Positions 18,339-27,414 of a stretch of DNA of 64,000 nt are shown one piece after another (within the stretch, counting starts at the first letter, position 1; every line of letters begins with the position of its first letter). The notes beneath the pieces are model-generated. The model was not told the origin of the DNA, made no database searches, and saw only the letters and a list, made by a program, of their open reading frames with translations. Source of the DNA: Nocardia transvalensis (lineage in GTDB: Bacteria; Actinomycetota; Actinomycetes; Mycobacteriales; Mycobacteriaceae); NCBI RefSeq assembly GCF_015477765.1, contig NZ_JADLQQ010000004.1, forward strand, positions 620,001 through 684,000. Reading direction: 5' to 3'. The translations under genes and the position numbers were made by a program.

Positions 18339-18781
18339 TACTTCGCGCTACGTGCCGACCGGCCGGTCTGCTTACGCGTCGACCGGGATTCCGTAGCGGG
18401 ACGTGAGCGTCCCGATCCGCGTGCCCGTGAAGCCGTCTTCGTCCCCGATCCGGGTGGCCGACGGGTCGCCTCCTCGCTCGATTCCTTTTGTGCCGGTGGT
18501 TGTTTCGTGCGTCGCGCCAGGTAGGCGATTCCGGCGATGCCGCCCGCCGCCGCCACGACCGGCCATTCGACCAGCCCGGCCACCCCTGCCGCCGCGATGC
18601 CGAGGGCGGTGGCCGTCGGTGCATCCATACCGGTGCGGGCGCCGGAAACGGCGCCGGAGATCATGCCGCGCGCGGCCCCGGTGGTCGCACCCACGGCGGC
18701 GCCGCCGACCGCCCCGACCGCCTGCGCGGTCGCGGATGCCGTGGCACCCAACGCTTTCGCAGTGCCCGATGCAATGCTCAT
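18338..18781 (-). CDS. Small Gly/Ala-rich membrane-associated protein coupled to ctpI
   Basis: 147 residues of unknown function. Residues 1-90 are Ala/Gly-rich with small-residue helices ('VGAVGGAAVGATTGAARGM') and one clear hydrophobic segment ('VVAAAGGIAGIAYLARR'). Residues 95-147 are strongly basic. The stop codon overlaps the ctpI start by one base, so it likely works with the pump, perhaps as an accessory subunit. Confidence 0.6.
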   Translation of the reverse strand: MSIASGTAKALGATASATAQAVGAVGGAAVGATTGAARGMISGAVSGARTGMDAPTATALGIAAAGVAGLVEWPVVAAAGGIAGIAYLARRTKQPPAQKESSEEATRRPPGSGTKTASRARGSGRSRPATESRSTRKQTGRSARSAK

Positions 18782-19132
18782 GATCAGTTCCCAGTTGTCG
18801 AAAGTTGGCGATGTGCACGACGTGCCCGCCTATGCGCCGGGCAAACATCGCCCGGGCCCTCGACCTGGACGGATTCTCACGCGTGCACCGGTGCGGGACC
18901 GAGTTGGGTAGCAATCGCTCACGCAGGCAAGGGATTCCGCGCTACAGCCCCATCTGCCAGGGCGGTAGCGCCGACCGGTATCGAGATGATTCGTGGGCCG
19001 TGGCCCGAGCGACCGAGCTGTCGCCGGACCTACCGGATGCGCCTCGCCGGACCGTGACCACTCGACGTGGCGACTCGGCTACCGTTCAGGATCCGCTCGG
19101 GCGGCATCCATTGGCGCGACCTCGCCTATCGA
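18782..19132. other. Gene-free interval (351 bp)
   Basis: Open frames cross this stretch but their translations are Arg-rich with no family features. It must hold the promoter of the 18338-18781/ctpI operon and the 3' flank of the next gene. I see no convincing RNA gene. Confidence 0.5.
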
Positions 19133-20356
19133 TCACCGCGACAGGTGGGCGCTCGTCACCCGGTCGGCCACCGTGTCGCGGCTGAGTCGGAACGGCCCGC
19201 GTTCCCAGCGCCAGCCGTGGCGCAGGGTCATGGCCGCCAGGTCCACCACCTCGATGCCGGTCTCGTCCACATAGCGGCGGAACTCCGCCCAGTCGATCGG
19301 ACCGGCGGCGAGGCGATTGCGCAACAGGTTCTCGTGCCGGGCGTCGACGGTGTGCCGCAGCAGGTCGGGTTCGCCGAGGCGGCTGCCGGTGAACACCAGC
19401 CAGCCCCAGCCGTGTTCGTGGGCGCGGGTGTGGGCGGCGGCGAGTTTGGCGCGATTGCCGTGCACCGCCAGCCGCCCCAGCGGGACCACATCGATCACCA
19501 GCACCCGGCCGTCGGTGAGCCGGGCGGCGACGGTGGGGTGATGGGTGCGCCGGACGCCGTCGAGGCGATAGTCGACGCCGACCGGGCGCTCGACGAACGT
19601 GGCGACCTGTTCGCTCTCGTCCAGCATCCGCAGCAGCCGTGCCTCCAGGGCGGTGTCGAAACTCGCTTCCCGGCCCAGCTTTTCGGTGAACATCGCGCCG
19701 CGGGCGTCGTCGTCGGCATCGACGGTGGTAACGGGTGCGTCGGGCAGGGGAGCGGACGCACCGGTGGGCCAGTCGGTGCGACGCAGCAGCGGAAGAAGCT
19801 GTCCGGCAACCGGATCCGACTGCCGCGGTTCGGTCGGATGCCAGCGCCCGCGCTGCTGCCATCCGGCGATGCGCTGGAAGACGAAGCCCGCTATCCGCTT
19901 GGCATCCATCAGGGCGTGTCCGGCCAGGCGGAGTTTGAGGTAGGCCAGCTCTTGGGCGGCGATATCGCTGTCGGTGACATACGTTTCGGTCAGCAACGTC
20001 CGCACCAGCCGTTCATCGCCCCAGCCGACCGGGTAGCGTGCGGCGAAGACCGCGGTGTCCGGGAAGCCCGTGGCCTGCACGCGCCGCACCATCTGCCCGA
20101 CCGCGCGGGTGTAGACCTGGCGCACCCGGTCGCGCGACAGTTCGTAGCGGGCGCCGAGCAAGGTCAGGGTTTCCGGTCGCTCCCCGTCGAGGCCGAGCCG
20201 CTGGGTGAGCAGCTCGCCGTCGCGAGGACGCTCCTCGGCCTGGGCGGCCACGATGGCGGCGATCGCCTCGTCCACCTCTTCGAGTTCGAACGAGAGCCCG
20301 TCGCGCACGTCGTCGAGCAGCCCCGCTCGTATCGCATCCGTCCGGCTCGTCGTCAC
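19133..20356 (-). CDS. Sigma-region-4-like HTH protein with a degenerate nuclease-like C-terminal domain
   Basis: 407 residues, not a named family to me. Residues ~60-92 ('LTLLGARYELSRDRVRQVYTR') match the helix-turn-helix of sigma-70 region 4, including the RDRVRQ recognition helix. Residues ~255-330 ('THHPTVAARLTDGRVLVIDV') look like the core of a TnsA/PD-(D/E)xK nuclease, but the catalytic Lys after the second acidic residue is replaced (DVV) and the first Asp is a Thr, so it is probably inactive. A DNA-binding regulatory role is inferred. Confidence 0.55.
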   Translation of the reverse strand: MTTSRTDAIRAGLLDDVRDGLSFELEEVDEAIAAIVAAQAEERPRDGELLTQRLGLDGERPETLTLLGARYELSRDRVRQVYTRAVGQMVRRVQATGFPDTAVFAARYPVGWGDERLVRTLLTETYVTDSDIAAQELAYLKLRLAGHALMDAKRIAGFVFQRIAGWQQRGRWHPTEPRQSDPVAGQLLPLLRRTDWPTGASAPLPDAPVTTVDADDDARGAMFTEKLGREASFDTALEARLLRMLDESEQVATFVERPVGVDYRLDGVRRTHHPTVAARLTDGRVLVIDVVPLGRLAVHGNRAKLAAAHTRAHEHGWGWLVFTGSRLGEPDLLRHTVDARHENLLRNRLAAGPIDWAEFRRYVDETGIEVVDLAAMTLRHGWRWERGPFRLSRDTVADRVTSAHLSR

Positions 20357-20608
20357 CGCGTCCCCTAATCATCTTTCGCACGTTCATTCGAAAGCCTAGG
20401 TCCTCGAGCCGAATCCGTCGGGTAACCGGGCGCGTGTCCGGTTCCCGGACGGTCTTGGCCGCGCGTGACCTTGGGAGCGGCCTTCGTCGGCCGTGCCGGG
20501 TCGGTGAGATCCCGACATCCGCAGCGGTGAGTGAGGGCCGCGGTGGCTTACCCAACTATCGGGCTCGCTGTGCGGGACGTGGAGGGGCTGGCTGGGCGGC
20601 CGCGGTGC

Positions 20609-21997
20609 TCAGGGGCGGGGCTGGGCGGCGATGCCGAAGCGGGTGACGGCCAAGGCGGCGAGCCAGGCCACCGTGGCGGCGACGGCGAGCCCATGGATGG
20701 CACCGAGGAAGTGGCTGCCGGAGGGCGCACCGGCGATCGCGCCGAAAATGGCGACACCACAGGCGGTTCCGATCTGGCGTGCGGTGTTCGACACGCCGGT
20801 GGCGAGCCCGGAACGATCCGCCGGAGTGGCCCGCACGACCGCGGCGACGACCGAGGTGGTCACCAAACCGGCGCCGCAGCCGAGCAGCGTGAAACCGGCC
20901 AGCAGCCAACCGGTTCCGGTGGTGACGTCCAGGCCGATCAGCAGGAGCGAACCGGTCGCCGCGAGCACACAGCCGACGCTCACCGCGGTGCGCGGCCCGC
21001 GGGCGGCGGTGAGCCGACCCGACACCGGTGCCAGCACGACCAGCGGAACCGCCAGCGGCAGCACCATCGATCCGGCGACGAGCGGGGAGTAGCCCAGGAC
21101 GTCCTGCAGATACAGCATGCATACGAACAACATTCCGTTGAAGATCAGATTCATGGTGAGCGCCACCACGTTGGGGCTCAGGAATTCCTTGCGGCGCAAC
21201 AGGTCCAGCGGCAGGACCGGATGTTCACTGCGCCGCGCCGACCCCAGCGCTGTCGCCAGTGCCGCCACCGTCAGCGCGGCGGCCGCGGTCACCGTGACCG
21301 CATTCGCGCGGTGGCCCGCCTCGATCACGGTGAACACCGCCGCGCCCAGCCCGACCACGAATCCGAGCAACCCGATCAGATCCAGTCGTCCCCGCCGATC
21401 GCCCGCCCGGTTCGGCACCACCAGCAGCGCCCCCACGACGGCCGCCGCGGTCAACGGCATATTGATCCAGAACACCGGCCGCCACCCCAGCGAGCCGACC
21501 AACAGCCCACCCAGCAGCGGACCCGCGGGCAGCGCGAGCGACGAGACGGCCGCCCAGAGGCCGAGCGCCTTGGCCTGCTCGCCGCGTTCGGGGTAGACGT
21601 CGACGATCACGGCCATGGTGCTGGGCAGCAGCAGCGCCCCACCGACACCCTGCAGCACCCGCGCACCGGCCAGGACGCCGACGCTCGGCGCCAGCGCACA
21701 CACCAGCGACGTCGCGCCGAACAACGCGAAGCCCGCGACCAGCACCCGCCGATGCCCGAGCCGGTCCCCGAGCGTGCCCCCGGCCAGCAGCAGACCGGCG
21801 ATGGCGACGACATATCCGTCGACCACCCACTGCAGCATGGCCACATCCGAATGCAACTCGCGCCCGATACTCGGCAGCGCAACATTGACGATGGTCACAT
21901 CCAGCAACACCAAGAACATGCCGGCACACATCACGCCCAACACCCGTCCACGCTGTGCCGCAACGGTTCCGGGACTCTCGAGTATCGAAGTGGTCAT
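20609..21997 (-). CDS. MFS drug-efflux transporter, DHA2 (EmrB/QacA-like) family
   Basis: 462 residues with about 14 membrane helices. Motif A 'GGTLGDRLGHRRV' and motif C-like 'LALPAGPLLGGLLVG' are typical of drug/H+ antiporters, and 'LLDVTIVNVALPSIGREL' is the DHA2 N-terminal signature. Exports hydrophobic drugs by proton antiport; substrate unknown. The frame stays open for 800 bp upstream, but homology begins at this ATG. It is divergent from an ArsR-type regulator, with two matching inverted repeats in the shared promoter region. Confidence 0.88.
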   Translation of the reverse strand: MTTSILESPGTVAAQRGRVLGVMCAGMFLVLLDVTIVNVALPSIGRELHSDVAMLQWVVDGYVVAIAGLLLAGGTLGDRLGHRRVLVAGFALFGATSLVCALAPSVGVLAGARVLQGVGGALLLPSTMAVIVDVYPERGEQAKALGLWAAVSSLALPAGPLLGGLLVGSLGWRPVFWINMPLTAAAVVGALLVVPNRAGDRRGRLDLIGLLGFVVGLGAAVFTVIEAGHRANAVTVTAAAALTVAALATALGSARRSEHPVLPLDLLRRKEFLSPNVVALTMNLIFNGMLFVCMLYLQDVLGYSPLVAGSMVLPLAVPLVVLAPVSGRLTAARGPRTAVSVGCVLAATGSLLLIGLDVTTGTGWLLAGFTLLGCGAGLVTTSVVAAVVRATPADRSGLATGVSNTARQIGTACGVAIFGAIAGAPSGSHFLGAIHGLAVAATVAWLAALAVTRFGIAAQPRP

Positions 21998-22021
21998 GCC
22001 CGAAGTCTGTCCCGCAAATTC

Positions 22022-22093
22022 TTCGGTCGGCGCCGAAGCGTGGGCGGCCTGCTGTCGGGTGTGTCCTGCACGCATTGTTCGGCGGCGGCCGAA
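22022..22093. promoter_or_regulatory. Two identical-architecture operators in the MFS/ArsR divergent promoter
   Basis: TTCGG-N6-CCGAA occurs at 22022-22037 and again at 22078-22093, in the 120-bp gap between the two divergent start codons. Matching half-sites and spacing suggest two dimer sites for the neighbouring regulator. Confidence 0.5.
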
Positions 22094-22117
22094 GTGTGTG
22101 CGCGGCAGACTGGGCTC

Positions 22118-22885
22118 ATGACGGATCACCGACCTGTGCACGGATATGCCGACATCGCCGCGGTCGGGGCGTTGCTGGCGGATGCGACGCGGGCGCGGGT
22201 GCTGGCGGCGCTGGCGGATGGTCGCGCCCTGCCGTCCTCGGTCCTGGCGGCCGAGGCGGGTGTGGCGGCGTCGACGGCGAGCGAGCACCTGGCGCGGCTG
22301 GTGGAGGGCGGCCTGCTGACGGTGGAGCGCTCCGGTCGCCACCGCTACTACCGATTGGCCAACTCCCGGGTCGGGGCGGCGATCGAGGCATTGGCCGTGC
22401 TCGCGCCGACCCATCCGGTGCGATCGCTGCGCGAATCCACCCGCGCGGCGGCCCTGCGCCGCGCGCGCAGCTGTTACGACCATCTGGCCGGACAACTGGG
22501 TGTGGCGGTCACCGAGGCGCTGCTGGATCACGGCGCGCTGATCCGCACCGACGGAGCCGTGGGAACCGAACGCGCCCAAGGCGATCGGCTGTCCGCCCCG
22601 GTCCGCGAGCACGCCTACGAACTGGGACCCAATGCCGATACCGTCTTCGCCGAACTGGGCGTCGATCTGGACGCCGCCCGTCGCCAGCGTCGCCCGCTGC
22701 TGCGCTTCTGCGTGGACTGGAGCGAACAACGCCACCACCTCAGCGGCGCGTTGGGCGCCGCGGTGCTGACGCGCATGGAGTCGGCGGGCTGGCTGCAGCG
22801 GCACGGTTCGCGCCGGTCACTGCGGCTCACCGATTCGGGCGCACGCGCCCTCGACAGCGTGCTCGGCATCCGGCCGGCCGCCTGA
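22118..22885 (+). CDS. ArsR/SmtB-family transcriptional regulator, extended form
   Basis: 255 residues. The N-terminal ~95 residues are an ArsR winged helix ('LPSSVLAAEAGVAASTASEHLARLVEGGLL' region, wing 'VERSGRHRYYRL'). The ~160-residue C-terminal half is typical of the long actinobacterial ArsR-like regulators divergent from MFS pumps, and ends in a second helix-turn-helix-like part. No metal-binding CxC pair is seen, so it probably senses an organic compound. Likely represses the divergent exporter and itself through the paired TTCGG-N6-CCGAA sites. Confidence 0.8.
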   Translation: MTDHRPVHGYADIAAVGALLADATRARVLAALADGRALPSSVLAAEAGVAASTASEHLARLVEGGLLTVERSGRHRYYRLANSRVGAAIEALAVLAPTHPVRSLRESTRAAALRRARSCYDHLAGQLGVAVTEALLDHGALIRTDGAVGTERAQGDRLSAPVREHAYELGPNADTVFAELGVDLDAARRQRRPLLRFCVDWSEQRHHLSGALGAAVLTRMESAGWLQRHGSRRSLRLTDSGARALDSVLGIRPAA

Positions 22886-22897
22886 CCGCGACCCGAG

Positions 22898-23275
22898 TCA
22901 GCGGTCCTCACAGTCGAAGGGGGTGAACTCGAAGCGGACCGTGCTGATCACGCGGGCCCGCGTCGTCCCCTCGACCAGCACCGGGGTAATGATGCCCGCA
23001 TGCTCGGATTCCTGCAGCGAGGCCAACAGCCGGGCACACGCCTCCGGCGCATCGACCGGCTCGGCCGGCGTCTGAATCAACGTCCGATGCAGCAACGTCA
23101 TATCCCACGAATCGCGCGCCCCACTCCCCGCCGACACCGCAAGCGTCGCATCCACCAGCCAGTGCGACGGCTTCCCCGCCAACGCCGGAGTCGTATGCGC
23201 AGACACCCCGATAATCTGGTCCGCCCGCACCAGCCCATCCCGCAACGTCCGCACCCACACCTTCGACAACCCCAT
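22898..23275 (-). CDS. Small conserved actinobacterial protein, unknown function
   Basis: 125 residues, not recognised. It begins MGLSKVWVRTLRDGLVRADQ and has an alternating strand pattern ('HWLVDATLAVSAG', 'VISTVRFEFTPFDC'), suggesting a compact alpha/beta fold. No signal peptide or membrane segment. The ATG at 23275 is preferred because GGGAGG precedes it by five bases; the frame is open further upstream. It is the last backbone gene before the integrated element. Confidence 0.6.
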   Translation of the reverse strand: MGLSKVWVRTLRDGLVRADQIIGVSAHTTPALAGKPSHWLVDATLAVSAGSGARDSWDMTLLHRTLIQTPAEPVDAPEACARLLASLQESEHAGIITPVLVEGTTRARVISTVRFEFTPFDCEDR

Positions 23276-23338
23276 CACACACCTCCCGTCCATCCGGTCG
23301 CCTCCATCATCGTGCGACCGCCCCCCGAACGGACGAAA

Positions 23339-23376
23339 ACGCAGTGAGCCCCAGTCGAAACCGGGGCTCACTGCGT
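23339..23376. terminator. Original terminator of the tRNA-Val gene, now displaced
   Basis: Perfect 14-bp arms (23339-23352 and 23363-23376) around a 10-nt loop, five bases outside the left attachment repeat. The matching position at the right end (41028-41053) holds a related but different hairpin with shared GCCCC/GGGGC core. This copy most likely ended the tRNA transcript before the element inserted. Confidence 0.65.
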
Positions 23377-23380
23377 GGTT

Positions 23381-23405
23381 GTTGGTGCGCGATACTGGGA
23401 TTGAA
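23381..23405. repeat. attL core, 25-bp direct repeat
   Basis: 25 bases identical to 41065-41089. They represent the 3' end of tRNA-Val(GAC), including the encoded CCA. Identity stops at 23406, where the sequence continues TTAATAACG instead of the tRNA T-arm. Confidence 0.9.
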
Positions 23406-23538
23406 TTAATAACGCGCGTATTGCTCGCGCAACTCCGTTGCCAGGGGAGTCTAGCAAAATTCAGCGCTCTACCTGCATAGATGCGCTTTGGACAAATGCC
23501 GACATTGGCGCCTACCTGTGTACATTTGTGAGGCACGG

Positions 23539-23579
23539 ATTGGGCAAAACACTGCGTATTGGGCACGAATTGGGCATAG
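23539..23579 (+). repeat. Left integrase arm-type repeats
   Basis: ATTGGGCA occurs at 23539, 23558 and 23569. The last two start 11 bp apart, one helical turn. The same octamer, again paired 11 bp apart, occurs inside the right end (41000, 41011), all in the same orientation. They lie in the 291-bp non-coding stretch between attL and the integrase gene. Confidence 0.6.
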
Positions 23580-23696
23580 AATCAGACTACGCTCGTGGGC
23601 CCGAAGTGTGTTGGGCCGCAACTAGTTTGTGGCCAGCCAGTCCGGGCCTCTCGATAGCGATCCGACGGGGTCTGACCAACAGGCAAGGAGTGCGGC

Positions 23697-24881
23697 ATGG
23701 CGCGGAAGGACGGGGAACCGAAGCGGTCGTTCGGGACCATCCGTCAGCTAAGTTCGGGTCGTCATCAGGCGCGCTACACCGGCCCTGACCTACGCCGTTA
23801 TAAGGCCGAGCAAACTTTCGCAACGGAGGACGACGCGAAGGCATGGCTGCGGCGCATCCACCGAGAGATTCGGGACGGATTGTGGAGTCCACCTGGCTTA
23901 CAGAAGCAGTCGCGGGCCGGGATCACGCTGAAGGAGTACGCGGACGATTGGCTGAAGCACCGGATTGTCCGCGGCCGTCCACTGAAGCAGCGAACCAAGG
24001 ATCACTACCGCGACCTTCTGGATAACCACATCCTCCCCGAACTGGGATCCATGCCGTTGAAGTCGATCACTCGCGATGATGTCCGGGAGTGGTATGACAT
24101 CACGCTTCTGGGTCGTCCGACCTATCGTTCGCATGCCTACTCGCTACTTCGCACCATCCTCAGCTCTGCAGAAGACGAAGAGCGAATTCTGGTGAACCCG
24201 GCGAAGATTCACGGCGCCGGCGCAGTCGACCCAGCGCATCATGCTTCCCCAGCAACTCTCGAGGAGCTGGGCATCATCGTTGGCGAGATGCCTGACCGGC
24301 TGAAGCTCATGACCCAGCTTGCTGCCTGGTGTGCGTTGCGGTTCGGTGAGCTGACCGAGCTTCGGCGTATGGATGTGATTCTGGCGAAAGATCAAGTGGT
24401 GTTGCATGTTCGGCGTGGAGTTGTTCGGACGAAGAGCGGACGTCAGACGACGACACCAAAATCACGAGCCGGAATTCGACGAGTCAACGTTCCTCCCCAC
24501 CTACACGACGCTGTTCGTGCTCACTTACGTGATCACACGAAGCCGAAGCGAGATGCCTTGCTGTTTCCGGCCGATCACGGTGGTCACCTTGCTCCGAGCA
24601 CTCTGTACCGGCACTACTACCGGGCACGGAAGGCTGCTGGGCGAGAGGATCTTCGTTTCCACGACCTACGTGTTACCGGGGCGACGATGGCCGCTCACGC
24701 CGGTGCGACCTTAAAGGAGCTGCAGGCCCGTCTCGGTCACACGACCGCGGCAGCCGCTATGCGCTACCAGCGGGCCGTTGAGAACCGTGATGTCCAGCTC
24801 GCACGGAAGCTTTCAGCGATGGTGGACTTGCGCACCCGTGGCGAGACGGATCCGAGACAACCGGGGCCAAATGATCGGTGA
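23697..24881 (+). CDS. int: Tyrosine recombinase (integrase)
   Basis: 394 residues. An N-terminal arm-binding domain (residues ~1-65), a SAM-like core-binding domain (~75-165) and a catalytic domain with the full set: Arg215 in 'ALRFGELT', Lys255, His322-x-x-Arg325 in 'FHDLRVTGAT', His348 in 'LGHTT', and nucleophile Tyr357 in 'MRYQRA'. Catalyses integration at the tRNA-Val 3' end and, with the excisionase, excision. ATG preceded by AAGGAG. The stop overlaps a possible GTG start of the next gene. Confidence 0.95.
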   Translation: MARKDGEPKRSFGTIRQLSSGRHQARYTGPDLRRYKAEQTFATEDDAKAWLRRIHREIRDGLWSPPGLQKQSRAGITLKEYADDWLKHRIVRGRPLKQRTKDHYRDLLDNHILPELGSMPLKSITRDDVREWYDITLLGRPTYRSHAYSLLRTILSSAEDEERILVNPAKIHGAGAVDPAHHASPATLEELGIIVGEMPDRLKLMTQLAAWCALRFGELTELRRMDVILAKDQVVLHVRRGVVRTKSGRQTTTPKSRAGIRRVNVPPHLHDAVRAHLRDHTKPKRDALLFPADHGGHLAPSTLYRHYYRARKAAGREDLRFHDLRVTGATMAAHAGATLKELQARLGHTTAAAAMRYQRAVENRDVQLARKLSAMVDLRTRGETDPRQPGPNDR

Positions 24882-24922
24882 CGGTGGTGTACTTGACGGT
24901 CAAGGAGACAGGGGGTCCGATC

Positions 24923-26326
24923 ATGCCTAGACCTGCGGAGCGGATACCGAACCAGCACCTCAAAGATCTCATCAAAGAGGCCGGGATCAGCCATAAGGCA
25001 CTCGCATGGAGGATGCGTGAGTTCAGTAAGAGGGGCGGTGGTACACCAGTTGGTACGCAGCACGGGGCTATCGCAAAGTACTGTGACGGCAGGATCAAGC
25101 AACCGGAGTACAGGACGGGCGACGTACTGCGAGCCGTGCTGAGCGAGCTAGTCGGCCGCCGCTTGTCCTTTGAAGATCTTGGTTACTCGTATTCTTCCAC
25201 GGTCGAGAATATAGACGTAATAAAGTATCCGGAAAATCCGGTCGGAAGTGTGGAGGCGCTGGATTCTCTTGTCAGATCGGCGCAGAACGGTTCACAATTG
25301 ATTGTGATTCCACAGGCGTGGGCGGACCTGCTTGTGAACGCAATTTTCGGAAGCGACATGTTTGCAGATCTGTGCACGTCAGGAAACGTAACCGAGGTCG
25401 AAGTACAAGCCGTGCGTGACGCAGTGGAGATGTTCTCCAGCTTCGACTATCGATATGGTGGCGGTCAATCCAAATCGTTGGTCGCAAAATTCCTCGAAAC
25501 TAGCGTCCTGCCCTGTATAAAGAATGTGAATCCTGGCACTGAGATCGGTAGGCAATATTTTCAGGCTGCGGCAACCCTGGCGCGACTCGCTGGCTGGACC
25601 GCGTACGATATGGGTGAGCATGGCTTAGCTCAAAGATACCTCTTCCACGGATTCCGACTGGCGAAGGCGGCTAATGATCGACCGCTGTGCGGCAGACTCT
25701 TAGCGGGTATGAGTCACCAAGCGAACTTCTTGGGCCATTTTGATTATGCAACTCATTTGGCCCGCGCTGCTGTGCATGTTGCAAGTGGATATGCAACGCC
25801 GACTACTATGGCGTTGTTCCACGGTATGGAAGCGCGCGCTCTGGCTTCGCTCGGAAATGAATCTGGGGTAACCGAAGCTCTGGGTAAGGCGGAGCAATAT
25901 ATGAGTCGACGAAATCCAGACGAGGATCCTAAATGGATTAGATATTTCGATGAGGCCGAGTTGCATGCTGAATATGCACACAGCTTCCGTGATTTAGGGC
26001 GATCAGAATTAGCTATCAACTATGCGGCCTCATCTATCGCCGAGGCCGACAGCCTATATGTGCGCAGCGTGCAATTCGTCAGAACTGTGTACGCCACGGC
26101 GCAACTTCAAGAACGTGAACTAGATGAGGCCGTGTCGCTCGCACAAAGCGTGGTCGATGTAGTCGCGCACTTGCATTCGCACCGGCTGATCTGCTATCTG
26201 ACCGACTTCCGTCGTCGGCTACATCGTACGGCCGCGGGCGCCAAACCAACAGTTTCATTCGATGAGTACGCCTACAATGCCCTCAAATCAAAAGGGTTCC
26301 CAGCGCCGGGTGCTGCCATTTCGTAA
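24923..26326 (+). CDS. HTH regulator with TPR-like C-terminal domain
   Basis: 467 residues. The N-terminus ('NQHLKDLIKEAGISHKALA') looks like a Cro/BldD-type helix-turn-helix; the rest is rich in alpha-helical pairs with TPR spacing ('AGMSHQANFLGHFDYATHLAR'). This resembles large Streptomyces regulators of the NsdA/BldD-associated type. Possible role: control of excision or transfer. An upstream GTG at 24878 overlapping the integrase stop is possible, but the ATG at 24923 has a G-rich site at the right distance. Base composition is markedly more AT-rich than flanking genes. The last 39 bp overlap the convergent phosphotransferase gene. Confidence 0.7.
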   Translation: MPRPAERIPNQHLKDLIKEAGISHKALAWRMREFSKRGGGTPVGTQHGAIAKYCDGRIKQPEYRTGDVLRAVLSELVGRRLSFEDLGYSYSSTVENIDVIKYPENPVGSVEALDSLVRSAQNGSQLIVIPQAWADLLVNAIFGSDMFADLCTSGNVTEVEVQAVRDAVEMFSSFDYRYGGGQSKSLVAKFLETSVLPCIKNVNPGTEIGRQYFQAAATLARLAGWTAYDMGEHGLAQRYLFHGFRLAKAANDRPLCGRLLAGMSHQANFLGHFDYATHLARAAVHVASGYATPTTMALFHGMEARALASLGNESGVTEALGKAEQYMSRRNPDEDPKWIRYFDEAELHAEYAHSFRDLGRSELAINYAASSIAEADSLYVRSVQFVRTVYATAQLQERELDEAVSLAQSVVDVVAHLHSHRLICYLTDFRRRLHRTAAGAKPTVSFDEYAYNALKSKGFPAPGAAIS

Positions 26327-27178
26327 GTCAGCGAGTCTCTTTCGTATCTCGGCATCGATCTGCTTGGAGTGTCCGCCCAGTTGCATGAGCCATGTTGTCA
26401 TATTGAGTTCACGCGCCGCCTGCACTGTAGGGAAGCCATCCCATTGCAACGCATCAAAACCGTATGCGTTTGCGAATGATCGGTAGGTCGATTCCGGCAC
26501 CGTACCAACCTTGTAGCTAACCGCGAGTGTGCATACGTCCCACTCACGGGGACCGAAACAGAAGTCTCCATAATCAATCAACCGGATCGTGCCATTCTTG
26601 TCGCGCATCAGGTTCCCTATGTGAGCATCGCCGTGTAGCGGCCCCCAACCTAAGACTGATCGAATCTTGCAGAAGTCGTCTTCGATCCGCGACTTTCTCT
26701 TCTGTATAAAACTAATATCACCCGCGTCGAATTTCTCTCGAAGATGCTCAATTCTTCCGTCTATTTTTGGCATAGGCTCGAATTTGGGCAGCCTGAAAGA
26801 TGTTGGTTCAGGGAGAGCGTGTAGAGCCTTGATAACGTACCCAAGATCATCTGCAGTTGGCGCTATTGAACCTACCTCGATCAGCTTCCAAAAAGTAACC
26901 GGCAAGCCGTCAATGACCAGAAGCGAGGTTTCTGGATAAGCAAGCTCTGTGCCTGGTATCCCGTTCCTATTGAGCCAGAGCGAGACGGCGACCTCTTTTC
27001 TGCTCTCCTCGATGGACCGCCCTACTCGTACGATTGTAGGCTCAGTATTGAGGCGAAATAGGGCATTCTCGCCGAGTCTTATTAGCTGGCTATCAGCAGA
27101 ATTAATTCCAAGTTGCCGACAGGCGGCAAGCATCACGCCGTACGTTGTGTCCGGATCCAGGTGCGTCGCAGTCGGCAT
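26288..27178 (-). CDS. APH-family phosphotransferase (aminoglycoside-kinase-like)
   Basis: 296 residues with the protein-kinase-like APH fold. Catalytic Brenner motif HGDAHIGN (His182, Asp184, Asn189) and Mg-binding Asp202 in 'LIDYGDFCFGP'. Substrate could be an aminoglycoside, another drug, or a small metabolite; family membership alone does not prove resistance. It shares the low GC content of the convergent regulator, so the two may have been acquired together as cargo. Confidence 0.8.
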   Translation of the reverse strand: MPTATHLDPDTTYGVMLAACRQLGINSADSQLIRLGENALFRLNTEPTIVRVGRSIEESRKEVAVSLWLNRNGIPGTELAYPETSLLVIDGLPVTFWKLIEVGSIAPTADDLGYVIKALHALPEPTSFRLPKFEPMPKIDGRIEHLREKFDAGDISFIQKRKSRIEDDFCKIRSVLGWGPLHGDAHIGNLMRDKNGTIRLIDYGDFCFGPREWDVCTLAVSYKVGTVPESTYRSFANAYGFDALQWDGFPTVQAARELNMTTWLMQLGGHSKQIDAEIRKRLADLRNGSTRRWEPF

Positions 27179-27414
27179 TTCATCAGGCTACCGGTTGAGG
27201 CTGAACGATCATGTCGGTACCGAGGGGAGCCCCCCGGCACGAGTGTGCGTCGGGAGGATCGCGGCCGTGTGTGCGGGGGGTACACGACAGAACTCGTGTG
27301 CCCCCTCTGTGCCTCGATTGCCTCCTGTCTGTGCACTGCCGAACCCCTGGCTGTCGCGAGTGTCCTTGTATGCGAGCAGTTTTCGCTCAACTCGCGACGA
27401 TAGGAGTAGGTGTC

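Noticed and set aside
21998..22804. N-terminal extension of the MFS transporter
   Set aside because: The extension is basic, runs through the divergent ArsR gene and the operator region; transporter homology starts at 21997.
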